Assembly: GCA_024803745.1 (NCBI GenBank)
Contig: JANJXV010000189.1
Location: 186,001 to 250,000, forward strand
DNA length: 64,000 nt
Direction of reading: 5' to 3'
From: Megascapheus bottae
Lineage: Eukaryota; Chordata; Mammalia; Rodentia; Geomyidae
The notes under the pieces are model-generated. The model was not told where the DNA came from. It did no database searches and saw only the letters and a program-made list of their open reading frames with translations. The translations under genes were made by a program, and so were the position numbers. How positions within the stretch are numbered: the first letter of the stretch is position 1; every line of letters starts with the position of its first letter. Shown piece after piece: positions 47,959 to 58,959 of the stretch.

Positions 47959-50900
47959 TCATTTTTGTTGCTCTTTTGGAAGAGGTCGTCTAAAGAGAAG
48001 AATATGGGGTTCTGTGGAAAGAAAATGTTTAATATGATTGAAAATGGTTAAATTTCATTTATGCACCAAAATTCAGAGAATTCAACTGGATGAAAATTAC
48101 ATTAACTAGTTGAACTATTGAAAATAGATTTTGCTTTCAAGTCAAAATAAAGAAAAACCATCTATGAGAACATTCCTGAAGACAGTGATGAGTCAGAGTT
48201 GTTCTTAATTTTACAGTCTTAATCACAGCCCAAAGCAGGGAAGTGTAGTATCTCCACAGGAATAGTGTGGATTACACAACTAATGCTTGTCAATAATTAC
48301 CAAGAAAGAAAACAGCATGGTGACACACCTGTAATTACTCAAGTGGGAGGATACAGCAGGAAGGCCAGCTATATAGTGAAATGATCTTCACTTTTTAAAA
48401 TGGACACTAATCTTCCACATATCCTGTTTCAGTAAATGTAGATTGACTCAAGTATCTAGGGAGTTCCTCATACTACAGTTGCTTGCAAAATTCATCCCAA
48501 TGGTATTTTAATATATAACTTTCCAGCAAGTTAAAGAATTGACATTTAGCAAAAGTGAAATTTATCAAATATTACCAAATGACATTTTTTTTGGTTGTTT
48601 TTGGTTTTTGCCAGTCCTTGTGCTTTCTCAAGACTAGAGGTTGAACCACAGCATTACTTCTGGCTTTTTCTATGTATATGGTATCAAGGAATTGAACCCG
48701 GGTCTTCATGCATGCTAGACAAGCACTCTATCACTAGGCTAAACTCCCAGCCCCTCAAATGATTACGTTGCTAAAATAAAAAAACAAAAGCCGACAACTA
48801 TTTTAATCCAATTAACACTTTTTATAGCAAAAACTTACCTGGCTCATGAATCATGTAATGAACCCAGCCAAGACTCTGTTGGACACCAAGTCTCCTCCAC
48901 TCCTCTTCAGACATCAGGTGAGTTTTGGGTACTTGTTTAGAAAGTTCTCTGGGTAACATGACATGTCTAGTAAGAGATAGAGCCAGGCATTAGTGCTAGT
49001 GCTATGTCTTTTCTACCATTACCATTTTATTTGCATCAGTGGCACTGGGAAAGTTTGAAACCAGGAGTACCATGGCTCAAAGGCCAGCTTGGCCTATGGA
49101 CAAGAAAAACTTCTCTATAGCTGGCTGAACACTGCAGCACAGAAATACCTGTCCTCTTAGCCATATAAGAGACTGATAATCTGGAGAATCACAGTTGCAG
49201 GCCAGCCTTTGAGAGTCTTTGAGAGTCTCATCTCAATGGAACTATGGCTATGATGGTGTATGCCCATCATACCAGCTACCACAGAAACTTTTTAAAAATA
49301 GGACAATCATTAGCCCAGGCAGAAGATGGGAATATCTCTAAAGCAATTAATGTTAAAAAAAAAAAAAAGACCAAGAAGTATGCTTAAGCAAGTTCCAGGC
49401 CTGTTTACATCATGTCTATCACCTGTATAAACTAGCTGTATCAGGGTTTGATTATAATAGGAAAAAATTTTAGTCAGCTTCACATGGGGATTCTTATACT
49501 TCATGGACAATTTTCAAACATAACCATGCCATGTTATAGCTTATAGAAACTTAAGCATAAGAAAAGACTAGGAAATTAACTTTAGAAGCACACTAACAAT
49601 ATTAACTTTTGAAATTTACAGAATATACCACAGAACATACATACTCCATTTATCCTATAATCTCCATTATTGGGAAGACTGAGATAGGACTGAAAGTTTT
49701 GAGGCTACTCTGGGCATTTTGTGGATAAAGGGCTGGGGAAGCAGTCCAGCAGTGAAGCATTTGGAACATCTTTATTAAACTGAGACTTACTATATTACAT
49801 CTGAAAATATGAGTACTGTTGATGTCTTAGAAACTACCTTTGTAAAATGTTAATAGTATGTTTTTAAAAGAAAAACAGCTGGGTCTTGATGACTCCTTTG
49901 TAATACTAACTACTCAGGAGGAAGAGAACGTAAAAGACAGCGATTGGAAGCTACCCAAGGCAGGAATGTACTTAAGACTTTAATCCGAACTTGTTATCTC
50001 TTATCACCAAAAGAGCTCACAGTTAATTATTAAGGCTGGCCTGGAGCACAAACGCTATGGGGAACATAACAGGCCCAGAGTTCAAGCCCCAGGACTAGGA
50101 CCAAAGAAACCACCCTCATGCTAAAAATTTAGGAAAATTTTATGTTTGCCAAATTTTAGAAAGGTACTGCAATTTACACCCTGCCCCTACCGCTGGATAA
50201 ATGCTGGCTGGGCTCCTGGTTTTCCTACTGAGAAGTATAAAAGATTTGCAAGTTATTACATACATGGTCATTCAAGGAAGCCACTTTCCTCCTAAGGGGA
50301 CTACCACAGTAGGAGGGTGGGGGGCAAGGAAGGGGAAAGAAACAATCTACTTAAGCTTGACTTCCTCCTACCCCCCGCTCTTGGAAGTCTAAAACGAACA
50401 GGGCAGGCAAACGGAAAGCGAGGTCACCACGGGGCCAAGGGCGGCCCACTCCAGGAGGCTAAGGGGTTGGCGGGGGACATGTGTGGCCTAGGGCCGGGGT
50501 GGGGTGGGGGGGTCTCACTCCGCTGCCCAGGCTGGCCTCGGACCCCCTCCTCCCAGGTGCCGGGTTTTAAAGGCCTGCGCTCCCACACCCAGCCCGGCCG
50601 AGCAGTTTTTAAGCCTTTCGGCTCCTTTTCCAGAATTCCACAGCCTCTCCTTTCCAGTTCAACGCTCGAGCAAAGCCCCCCAAACGAAGCCAAGAGTCCA
50701 CTCCGGCCTCCAATCGGATCCTGAACGGTGGTTAACCCGGCCGCCTTCGCGGCGGCGGGTCCCCCCCGTCTGGGCCGACCCCCGACCCCGAGGCCTGGGC
50801 GCCCGCCGAGGTCCCCACCACACCCCACCCCCAGCCGGAAACCGGCGCGGCCCCTCACTCCCGGCGGGCGGACCAACAAAGGCCCGGCCGACCCGCCCAC

Positions 50901-51035
50901 AACGCGGGCCGCGAACCCACCAGCCCCGGGGATCCGTGCCGGGGGAACGCGGCAGGGCCCACCCAAGACGGCTCACCGGTACTCGTAGTGCTCGTCGAAG
51001 TACTTATCCGAGTAGTATATCTGCTTGTGGGCCAT
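47959..51035 (-). CDS. CKS2: CDC28 protein kinase regulatory subunit 2 (CKS2), complete, 3 exons
   Basis: Cks proteins bind cyclin-dependent kinases and, through an anion pocket, phosphothreonine sites on their substrates, so promoting multisite phosphorylation; CKS2 is also needed in meiosis. Coding exons are 51035-50977, 48966-48839 and 48011-47959: 240 bases, 79 aa plus stop, the exact family length. The protein starts [20 protein letters not shown] (exon 1). Exon 2 has [20 protein letters not shown] and [14 protein letters not shown], including the HxPEPH hinge loop completed by exon 3 ([17 protein letters not shown]). The only difference from the human sequence I recall is Glu for Asp in the last residues. 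All splice sites are GT-AG. With introns, a CpG-island promoter and synteny with SECISBP2, it is the functional gene rather than one of the common CKS2 retrocopies. Confidence 0.98.
48595..48755 (-). repeat. ID-dimer SINE
   Basis: 'gcatgctagacaagcactct' and 'ctggctttttctatgtata' are the inverted units, ending about 85 bases from CKS2 exon 2. Confidence 0.8.
49870..50105 (+). repeat. B1-ID type SINE, diverged
   Basis: 'taatactaactactcagga' and 'gagttcaagccccaggact' mark the ends; the middle is eroded. In CKS2 intron 1. Confidence 0.65.
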
Positions 51036-51720
51036 CCTCCCGGCGCGCAGAGGCGGGAAAACAAGGTTTGCGTGAGGTGGAGAGAGGAAAAAAAGCCGGG
51101 CACAGCACGGAAACACGACCGCTCTCCGCTGGGGAAAACCCTCCACTAACGACTGTAGGCCCAACGCTCGGAATTTGAATCCGACAGCCCACTTCCGATT
51201 GGCTAGTGCCATCGACCAATCACCTTCCCCGCTTGCCAACCCGTGGCCGGCCTATCACCGCCGCCCTCCCGCGGGTGAGCCAATCAGAGGTCTGTTGGGG
51301 GTGGCCCGAGGGCAGAAACAGACCGTTAAGGAGGCTTCGGGAGGCGGGAGAAGTGGTTTGACGGACAGGAGCGTGGTCTTGGAAGGGCGGAACCCGGACG
51401 TTAAAGGCCTCTGGGCTCGTGGGCGGAGGCGGGGGCTGTTCTTGAGCTCTCGCATCTTATCGCGGGGCTTGGTAAGGGCGGGCTGTCGGAGCGGCGCGGG
51501 GAGGGTGAGGTGGACAGAGTAGGTCAGGCCGACTGAGTTACCGGGAAAGTGGTGGTTGTGAGGAGTGGGGGAGCGCCCCGGGCGCACCCGTCCCGAAGCG
51601 CCTACCCCGCTCCGGTGGAAGCTTCTGGAAAGGCGCCCGGGCTGGACGGATGCCGCCCTTCCCCGGGGTGGGGAGGAAGCTCGCCTCAGTCCGCACCCGG
51701 CCGCCTCCATGGGGCTAAAC
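50420..51720. promoter_or_regulatory. CpG island over CKS2 promoter, exon 1 and intron 1 start
   Basis: About 1.3 kb of very GC-rich, CpG-dense sequence, in strong contrast to the AT-rich surroundings. The long open frames here on both strands (for example 50504-51178 plus and 50424-50966 minus) are by-products of the lack of stop codons in GC-rich DNA. Confidence 0.9.
51174..51284 (-). promoter_or_regulatory. CKS2 proximal promoter: three CCAAT boxes and a CHR-like element
   Basis: Three NF-Y-type CCAAT motifs lie at 51198-51202 (as ATTGG), 51216-51220 and 51280-51284, the outer two about 80 bases apart. A TTTGAA cell-cycle-homology-like element is at 51174-51179. Multiple CCAAT boxes plus a CHR is the known arrangement of G2/M genes controlled by DREAM/MMB, which fits CKS2. 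No TATA box is seen. Confidence 0.7.
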
Positions 51721-51919
51721 GTGATTTGGGTATTCCTGGGGCTCCTGACTGTTGACTCCCAACTTGAGAAGTTGTCAGAATTCACTGTGCTTTTTTATCT
51801 CCTGTTAACAACCCCAAGGTTGGAAGGCGGAGCACAGACCTGGAGCACCGAAGGTCCGGGGCCCAGAGGTCCAGCCCCCGGGACTGGGCACCAAAACACA
51901 CCGTCGGGCGTCGGTGAGT

Positions 51920-52115
51920 CACGACTATGATCTCAGTTACCTCAAGAGACCTGAGGACTGCGGCCTGGGCAGGAAAAGGTTTCTCCGTTTGGAGAGACGT
52001 ATCTCCCGTTCACCAGCCAACAGCTGGAAGGGAAGCGGTGGCTCCATGGGTAGAGTACTGATCTTAAACGGAAAGTAGTACCCAAGCAAGCCCTGAGTTC
52101 AAGATCCAAAGTCAT
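51920..52115 (+). repeat. B1-ID type SINE, diverged
   Basis: 'gatctcagttacctcaaga', 'gtatctcccgttcaccagcc' and 'gagttcaagatccaaagtc' follow the chimera order. Confidence 0.65.
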
Positions 52116-52326
52116 TGAAATGTTCGTAAAATGAGTTACTGGAAGGACATATACCAAGACATAAAGACAGTTACTTTTACATCACATAATTAAAAGTGAC
52201 TTGCATGTATGTCATATCGTTCAAAGTGACGTTCAGTATTTCCACAGTCGCTTAGTTTTATAGGTAATAAAAGTTGTTCTGCACAATGCGTTGTGTCCTC
52301 ACCGTGTCCCTCCCACCCTGCCGAAC

Positions 52327-52760
52327 TGTGGGGCTTCTTTGAAGAATTGCTATACACAGAGTGGGTGCCCGAGTCACAGGACGACCACTAAAAGATCACC
52401 GAGAGACTTTCCGAAATGCAAAAGCAAGACTTTATTCAGGCGGGCTGCAGCTCGGGCTTTGCCCTACACTCCCATACAGCGGGAGCTTAGGAGAAGCCCT
52501 GAACAGCTTTCCTACAGGGCTTTTAAAGACAAACACTGCAGATTTACATCAACACAGCAATCAGCTACTGGAGTGAGATAAGGTAGGGGTTAGGGACAGC
52601 TCAGGGCAGTGGGAGCTAAAGGAGATTCCCATGCCAGTAGACTCCTAATTAGCTGTCTGAGGGTAGTTTTATGGTTTTAGAAAACAAATGCCATCCCTTG
52701 AATTTACTGGTTAATTTTAACACAGACAGGTCAGTTCCTGGGACTTAATGGCACCACAAT
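52327..52760 (-). mobile_element. solo LTR of an endogenous retrovirus (ERV), minus
   Basis: On the minus strand the order TTTAAAAG (TATA-like, about 52530), AATAAA (about 52433) and a U5-like end with 'tctcggtgatcttttagtgg' is what an LTR shows. No gag, pol or env coding sequence is adjacent. Borders are approximate and no target duplication was established. Confidence 0.6.
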
Positions 52761-52974
52761 TCTGTTTCTTTAATTTTGTGCACTTTTGAGTCACTCACAG
52801 TTTACATAAACAACAAGACAATTGCTGCTTCAGAATGGGGGTGTTTTTTTAGCTCTTCCTTAGAAACAAGTTCCTTTTGCTGCTGGCAGAAGGAAGGTCA
52901 GGTGGTAATCCAGTTAGTCCTTGCTGAGGCTTCACACAACTCACTTCTCTGGTTTCTAACATAAGAGAGGAAGC

Positions 52975-53140
52975 CAAGCCCAGTGCTGGTGGCTCACTGT
53001 ATAGTCTGAACTGGGATCTAAGGATCCTGATTCTCCATTTAGTCAACAAAAAGCTGGAACTGTAAGCATGGCTCACTTGGGAGAGCATAAGTCTTGAGTT
53101 GAAACACCTAAGTAAGAGCATCATGGCTGAGCTCAAAGCC
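52975..53140 (+). repeat. B1-ID type SINE, diverged
   Basis: 'cccagtgctggtggctcact' starts it. The linker and an ID half with 'agcatggctcacttgggaga' follow. Confidence 0.65.
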
Positions 53141-53454
53141 CAATGGATGGTGAGATCTCCTGACAACTTACAAAATTTAACATTTACTGGTGCACTATAC
53201 TACTGGAGCTATGCCAATGGCATGTTACTTCCTAAGTCATTGTTCCTTGGGATAGGAGCTGAGATTAAGGTTTTCACCTATAGGTTGTGGGTGAATTCTC
53301 TCCATCAGACTAATAGAAAGCACTTTAAAAATTGCATCAACATTTTCCCCTGGTGGCTTTGAGCCTGCACATTGAGCATTTATAGTGGGCAGGGTAAATA
53401 AAAAGTTCAGCTGTGAAATCATAACTAAAATTTTTTGGTCAGAAAAAATAATTT

Positions 53455-53548
53455 ATTTTCAGTTGCTTTGCAGTGTTGAGGATCAATCTCAAGGCCTAAA
53501 CACTTCCTAATAAGTGTTCTACTACTTGAGCTATATCCTCAGCTCCTA
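53455..53548 (-). repeat. ID-type SINE fragment
   Basis: 'tctactacttgagctatatc' is an inverted, diverged ID unit. Confidence 0.55.
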
Positions 53549-53744
53549 AGATAAAGTTTTTAATGAATTTAAATTCCAAACATTTTTTAAATAACTATAC
53601 ATTAGCTGTGCAAGGAGGATTGTTCATTGTGAGATTTCCACAAGTATGTACAATGTATCTTGATGAAACTAATCCCATCTGTCACTCTCCCATTCCTGAT
53701 TCAACAGGTTTCTTTCTTTTCTGATATATTTTTTTAAAGTTGTA

Positions 53745-53992
53745 CAAAGAGGTCACAACAGAACTGGAGGGAAAAGGGGTAAAAAAAAAAAAAAGTCCAC
53801 CAGAAGAACTCAATGGACATGGATGGGAGTGACCTATACAACTCATGGGTGGAGAGGGGAGGGAGGAACTGGGAGAGAGTGAGGGATTTGGAGAAAACAA
53901 AAAGAAATGTACTCATGACCTGACTCCTGGAATTGTAATCCCTCTGTACATCACCTTTATAATAACAAAGTAAATTAATTAAAAAATAAAAT
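53745..53992 (+). repeat. family Y non-LTR repeat inside the L1
   Basis: Same family as 21215-21435: 'aactcatgggtggagaggg', 'catgacctgactcctgg', 'gtacatcacctttataata', ending in an AT-rich tail with AATAAA. It splits the L1. Confidence 0.65.
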
Positions 53993-54240
53993 AAGTCAGG
54001 TTATGAGAAGAGTGCTTCTTGTGTCATCCCTTCCTTAATTTCCCATTCCCCCCTCGTAGTTCAGTTTTTACATAATGTACATTGGCTATAATGACTACAT
54101 CACTCACCCTTCCTTCCATTCCAGCATTCCTTCTATGCCCTCACCATTGTGTGTACATACCATATTTTCTTGATCCATTCAACTACTGAGGGACATCTAG
54201 GTTGATTCAATATCTTGACTATGGCAAACAATGCTGTAAT

Positions 54241-54926
54241 TGTAATGCTCGAAATTCTGAATCCTTACCCAAAAGACCACCAGAGACCGGAACCAATGTA
54301 AAAACAAAGAAGTCTTTATTGCAAGCTCGAGCTGGTCTCTCAAGCACACGGCTGCGATCGGTGGCTGCAACCCGTGACGCTGAGAGCCCCGAGCCCAGGG
54401 GTACAGCACTTTTTATACACTTCTTTGGGGAAGCCAAGGGCTTTGCATACATCATTGCATCTTGTAGCAATCCATTACATATTGCGGGAAGGTCACCAAA
54501 CCACTCTAAAACATAATTGGTGTATCATAAAGTGAGAAAGAACTCAAAAAGAATTATTGGCTAAATCAAAGGGACTGGGTACTTCAAACTGATTGGTTAG
54601 GGACATCCTGCCCTAGGCAAATGTCACCTGTGGGTCATCCTGCCCTGGGCAAACTTCACCTATGGGTCATCCTGCCCTGGGCAAACTTCACCTATGGGAC
54701 CTTCTGCCTTGGGCAAGCATCACGTGTGGGTCAGTGGCTCATCCTGCCCTGGGCAAACACCATCTGTGGGACCCTCTGCCCTGCGCAAACGCCCTTGAAG
54801 CTGCTACCTTGAAACTGCTATCTCTGCTGGTTTAGAACTAGTTCAGAGTGACCTTCTGGCGGGGCCTGCTTAAAAAATAACTTTTACTGAAGTTGCGCGA
54901 ACTTCAAAATTAATTTAGGCTTCTCA
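54241..54926 (-). mobile_element. solo LTR, ERV1-like, with 4-bp target duplication and U3 tandem repeats
   Basis: Bounded by TG...CA and by TAAT on both sides (54237-54240 and 54927-54930) inside recognisable L1 sequence, so the borders are exact. On the minus strand the order is U3 with tandem repeats, TATAAAA at about 54417-54411, AATAAA at 54320-54315, then U5. A 4-bp duplication is typical of gammaretrovirus-like ERV1. No internal viral genes remain; it is a recombination product. Confidence 0.85.
54609..54800. repeat. 32-bp tandem repeat array in LTR U3
   Basis: Six imperfect units beginning 'tgccctgggcaaac' and ending '...gtgggtcatcc' or similar. Most are 32 bases; one is 40 because of an 8-base insert. 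They lie upstream of the LTR TATA box, where retroviral enhancer repeats usually sit. Confidence 0.9.
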
Positions 54927-55111
54927 TAATGAACATGATTGTGCTAGTAGCTTTAGTGTGGTGGCCTGTTTGTGGTCTGTTAATGTTTATAGTCTCAGTG
55001 CTATCCAGTCTTACTGGATAAGATGGAATCTCCATGCTTACTTTTCATTTTCCTCTATGGCCAGGGATATTGAACATTTTCTCATGTGGTTATTCTTCAC
55101 TCTTGTGTGGG

Positions 55112-55348
55112 AGTGGGGAGGGTGAGTTGTGGGGCTTGAACTCTGGGCCACGGCACTGTCCCTGAGCTCTTCAGCTCAAGGCTACCGCCTTATCACTGAA
55201 GCCACAGCACCACTTCCGGTTTTCTAGTGGTTAGTTGGAGATAAGAGTCTTACAGACTTTAGTGCCAGGGCTGGCTTTGAACTATGATCCTCAGATTTCA
55301 GCCTCCTGAGTAGCTAGGATTACAGGCATGAGCCACCACGCCTGGTGT
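55112..55348 (-). repeat. B1-ID type SINE inside the L1
   Basis: 'cttcagctcaaggctaccgc', 'gccacagcaccacttccgg' and 'gctaggattacaggcatgag' give a near full-length inverted copy. Confidence 0.9.
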
Positions 55349-56208
55349 ATTCTTTACTCTTGTACATCTAAGAAGTCTCTATCTTATTGTCCAGTTATTG
55401 ATTGGGTTATTAATATTCAGGAGGAAGAGTTTTTGAATTCCTTGATATATATTAGATATTGGGCCCCTGTTGAACATATCATTGGTAAAGCACTTCTCCC
55501 ACTCTATTGGTTGTCTTTCTAGTTCAGTAGTTATATTCTTCATTGTGACCACTTCTGAGTCTGATGTCATCCTATTTATCAAGTTTTATTTGCTGTGCCT
55601 ATGGGACTCTCTTCAGAAAGTTCCTGCTTATGGCAATAAATTCTTATTTCTCCTCCAACATTTAGTAGTTTCAAAGTAAGTTTCAAAGTTTCAGGTCTGA
55701 CTTTGAGATCTTTAATCCATTTTGAGATGATAATTTTTGCAAGGTGACAAAGGGACCTAATTATAGTTTTCTACATATGGATGTCCAGTTTTCCCACCAC
55801 CAATTTTTGAGGCTTTTTCCAGCATTTATTTTTGGATTCCTTGTCAAGTAGCAGATGGTTGTATGTACTTCTGGGTCTTCCAGTGTATTCCATTGGTCTT
55901 CAGGCCTGTTTTTATGCCAGTGCTAAATTGTTTTTGTTATTAGAGGTCTGTAGTAAATTTTTTTTACTGAAGTCTGGAATTGTAATATCTCCGGATTACT
56001 TTTTTTTGCCTAATATTGTTTTGGTTATTAAGAGGGTCTGTTGTGGTTCCATAAGAATTTTTATATTCTTTTCTCTTGGTGAAGAGATTTTCATGTATTG
56101 CATTGAATTTGTAGGATGATTAATTCTATCTATTCATGAACATGGGAAGTCTTCCTGTTTCCTGGTGTCTTCTTCAGTTTCTTCAGATTTTTGTAGATTT
56201 CAACATAT

Positions 56209-56565
56209 TGTTAGGAAAATGGAGAGGAAAGGAAGGAGATGGGCAAGACTGTATTTCCCACAGGTGAAGACTGTTTATTGAGACAGAGCAGTGACAGACC
56301 CAGCCTTTCCACAGGCTTGGAGACTGTGTGAAGAGAACTGGGACAGGAGTTGGTTTTTTATGAGGTCTGAGCAAGGAGGACGATATTAATGACAAAGTCA
56401 TTAGGTTAAGGGAGGTAGGGGCTTTCATTTGGGCTCATGATGGAATGTTTACAGCCAGGCTTAAATAGATTGCCCTGCTGGAGTCAGACAGTCTGCACTT
56501 ATCTTTGGTGGCTTGCCTGGTATATCTATGCACCTGGACAAACAGGGTGGGAAGGGGTGTCAATC
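56209..56565 (-). mobile_element. solo LTR inside the L1
   Basis: Starts with 'tgttaggaaaatggagagg', the mirror of the U5 end of the LTR at 61504-61927 ('tctattttcctaaca'). An AATAAA (minus) lies at about 56278-56273. L1 sequence flanks both sides, resuming by about 56630. The right border and target duplication are uncertain. Confidence 0.6.
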
Positions 56566-56902
56566 CTTCATATGCCATCTTTGGATACATAGAAAGAATG
56601 GACTGAGAGGGGAGCTACATGGAGTTATGAAAAAAAGCAGTTCTTCATTGGTTAGGTTTATTTGTAAATACTTTCTTTTTTTGAGGTTATTTCAAATGGA
56701 ATTGTTTTCTTGATTTTCCTCTCAATTCTACACACTATTGGTGCATAGAAAAGCTACTACGTTTTATTGGTTAATTGCATATCCCCCTAGTTTGACAAAG
56801 TTATTAATCAGCTGTAGAAGCTTGGGGCTGGAGTCTATAGAGTCCATAGGATCATGTAATATGCAAATAGGGATAATTTGACTTTTTATTTCCCTACTTG
56901 AG

Positions 56903-56914
56903 ACGTGTGTGTGC

Positions 56915-56948
<34 letters not shown>

Positions 56949-56950
56949 AT
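56903..56950. repeat. (TG)n microsatellite
   Basis: About 45 bases of mostly TG dinucleotides, with TTTG and CG interruptions. Confidence 0.95.
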
Positions 56951-57170
56951 TTGTCTTGAGGCTTGAATAAAGGGCCCGGGTGCTGTTTTTGAGCTTTTGT
57001 GCTCAAAGCGGGCGTTCTACTATTTGAGCCACAGCTCCACTTCCAGCTTTTTGCTGGCTAATTGGAGATAAGAGCCTGAGACTTTCATGTCTGGGATGAC
57101 TTTGAACAGGGACCCTCAGCCTCTCCAGGTAGCTATAATTGTAGGTGTGAACTATGGTTGCCAGTGTATT
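56950..57170 (-). repeat. B1-ID type SINE inside the L1
   Basis: 'gcttgaataaagggcccggg', 'tttgagccacagctccactt' and 'gctataattgtaggtgtgaa' mark an inverted copy. Confidence 0.8.
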
Positions 57171-57484
57171 TTGGAGTCCTTTTTATGTCTTTCTCTTGCC
57201 TTAGTGGTCTGAGTAGGAATTCTAGTATTAAATTGAAAAGGAGTGGAGAGAGTTGGCTTCCTTGTCTTGTTCCTGATTTTAGAGGAAATGGTTTTAGTTT
57301 TTCAACATTTTATATGATGTTGGCTATGGATTTGTCATATATAGCCTATATCATATCCGGACACATTCCTCTTATTCTTAGCTTCTGCAGAGCTTTTTAT
57401 CATAAATGGATGTTGGATTTTGTTGAAGATTTTCTGTTGAGATGATTGTGTGATTCTTTTCATTGGCCTTCATTATCTTATACC

Positions 57485-58280
57485 AACATATACATTTACC
57501 CTCTTAGTTTTTCCATCCTCTCTCAACTTTACCTCTTTTTTTCTGTGCAGCTTCTGCTGTGTAGGCCAGCAGATTACTGTCCCTACAATAAACTTTTTCT
57601 GCCTGAACCATGTGTCAGTTTCCCTTTGGCCAAACCTTACACCTACTACTTTTCCCCGGGCCTGAAGTATGTTGCCTACCCTGAACCCTAGCCACCTGTA
57701 GAATCATGGCCATCAAACTTTTGTGGGTTTACCTAATGTTGCCTGACCCAACCTACACCAAGTTTTCTTCTACGTAGTCCATTGTGCTTACCAAGAGATT
57801 CTAGATAGCTGCAGTGCGGCTGACAGCCTGTAGAGGGGTTCTATTTTTCCTGTATTGAGCATAGCATAGTTTTGTTGTTGTTTTCCCCAGGAAGTCAAAC
57901 TTTGATCTCAGGATGGGGTACCTGTGCTCCTGCACTAGGATATAAATGAAGTATGACTCATAGTGCTGTCATTTCCTATTAGGACCAACAATTGAGTTCC
58001 CTATATTAGGTAAAATGTCTGATCTCCTCAGGAAGGAAACTGGGTGGCAGGTAAAAAAGTGCTTACAGAGTGGAGCAAACTGACATGTTCTTAACCCAGA
58101 TAGAAGTAGGGAAGATGGTTTCTAGCCTCTTGCAGAAAGAGACTTGTTGGATATTGTATAATCTAGGGAATGTTTGGGTCCTTTTCTTTGCCCTTTTTGT
58201 ATTTCCTTTTTTTGATGATCGTCTTTATGTATGATGTATCTGTATGTATATCTTCAGGGGGTGGGTGGAGGGCACATAAC
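57485..58280. other. unassigned intergenic sequence
   Basis: No gene seen. The part around 57535-57700 has an AATAAA and a C-rich end that could be another eroded LTR, but I cannot delimit it. Confidence 0.3.
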
Positions 58281-58284
58281 TCAA

Positions 58285-58480
58285 GGGAAAAAGGATAAAG
58301 AAGCACAGCGGTAGGACTCACTGAACACTGATGGAAGCGAACTATACATCTCATGGGTGGAAGGGAGGAACTAAGAATGAGGGAATGGAAGATACCATGA
58401 GAAAGGAAAAGTACTCATGACCTGACTCATGTAATTGTAATCCCTCTATACGTCACCTTTAAAATAAAAAAAGTAATTTT
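58285..58480 (+). repeat. family Y non-LTR repeat 3' end
   Basis: 'catctcatgggtggaaggg', 'gtactcatgacctgactcat' and 'ctatacgtcacctttaaaat', then an A-rich tail. Confidence 0.7.
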
Positions 58481-58959
58481 TAAAATCACTAGAAGAAGGC
58501 AGAAAAGTGGTTAATATAAACAGTAAATTTATTTGAAGGTGAAAGGAGAGCCATGAAATTAACTAGGGAGAATTAGAAGACTGTCCAAGTGGGGACATCC
58601 CCGCAAGTGAAAATTCAAGGCATATTTGTTCCTGCTAGACAGTTGTTCCTTAGTCCCCTCCTTCTGGAAGGATATAACTTTGGCTTTATTTGTTAAGCAG
58701 TACTTTCTCGTTGTCAAAGGATCTTCTACTTGGATGTAAGTTTCTGACTAGTCAGGCCCCTCCCATCCTTCGTGAAAGTAGAAGGTTTTGACTTTTGCTT
58801 TTGTATCTGGCCTCAGCACAGGTGCTGGGACATGAAATCTGCCACCTGAGGCAAGAACAAGAAAGGTGACTTATTTTTTTCTCTACATATTTATATTTTA
58901 TACTGCAGCCTATCACTATCAGTTACTTCTGAATCTCCATTTTCTCCATGCCACCCTTT

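Larger units (their letters stand above)
53580..57480 (-). mobile_element. old LINE-1 fragment, 3' part, interrupted by five insertions
   Basis: Segments at about 53580-53740, 53995-54240, 54927-55110, 55350-56205, 56630-56945 and 57175-57480 read as consecutive pieces of the 3' half of an inverted L1: 3' end, then ORF2 C-terminal region, then further upstream ORF2. Recognisable L1 blocks include 'tgatccattcaactactgag', 'atgtccagttttcccaccac' and 'tccttgtcttgttcctgatt'. No segment has an intact frame. Interrupting elements are listed separately. Confidence 0.75.

Noticed and set aside
47959..51035. CKS2 as a retrocopy
   Set aside because: It has introns with canonical splice sites, its own CpG-island promoter and the expected neighbour.
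50424..51178. Long open frames on both strands in the CKS2 CpG island (up to 224 codons)
   Set aside because: GC-rich DNA has few stop codons; the frames overlap CKS2 exon 1, lack recognisable domains and are rich in Pro, Arg and Gly.
54609..54800. CRISPR-like repeat array
   Set aside because: Units are directly adjacent without unique spacers, inside a mammalian LTR.
54621..54812. 63-codon frame with repeated peptide units
   Set aside because: It is the translation of the 32-base LTR tandem repeats; no start context or homology.
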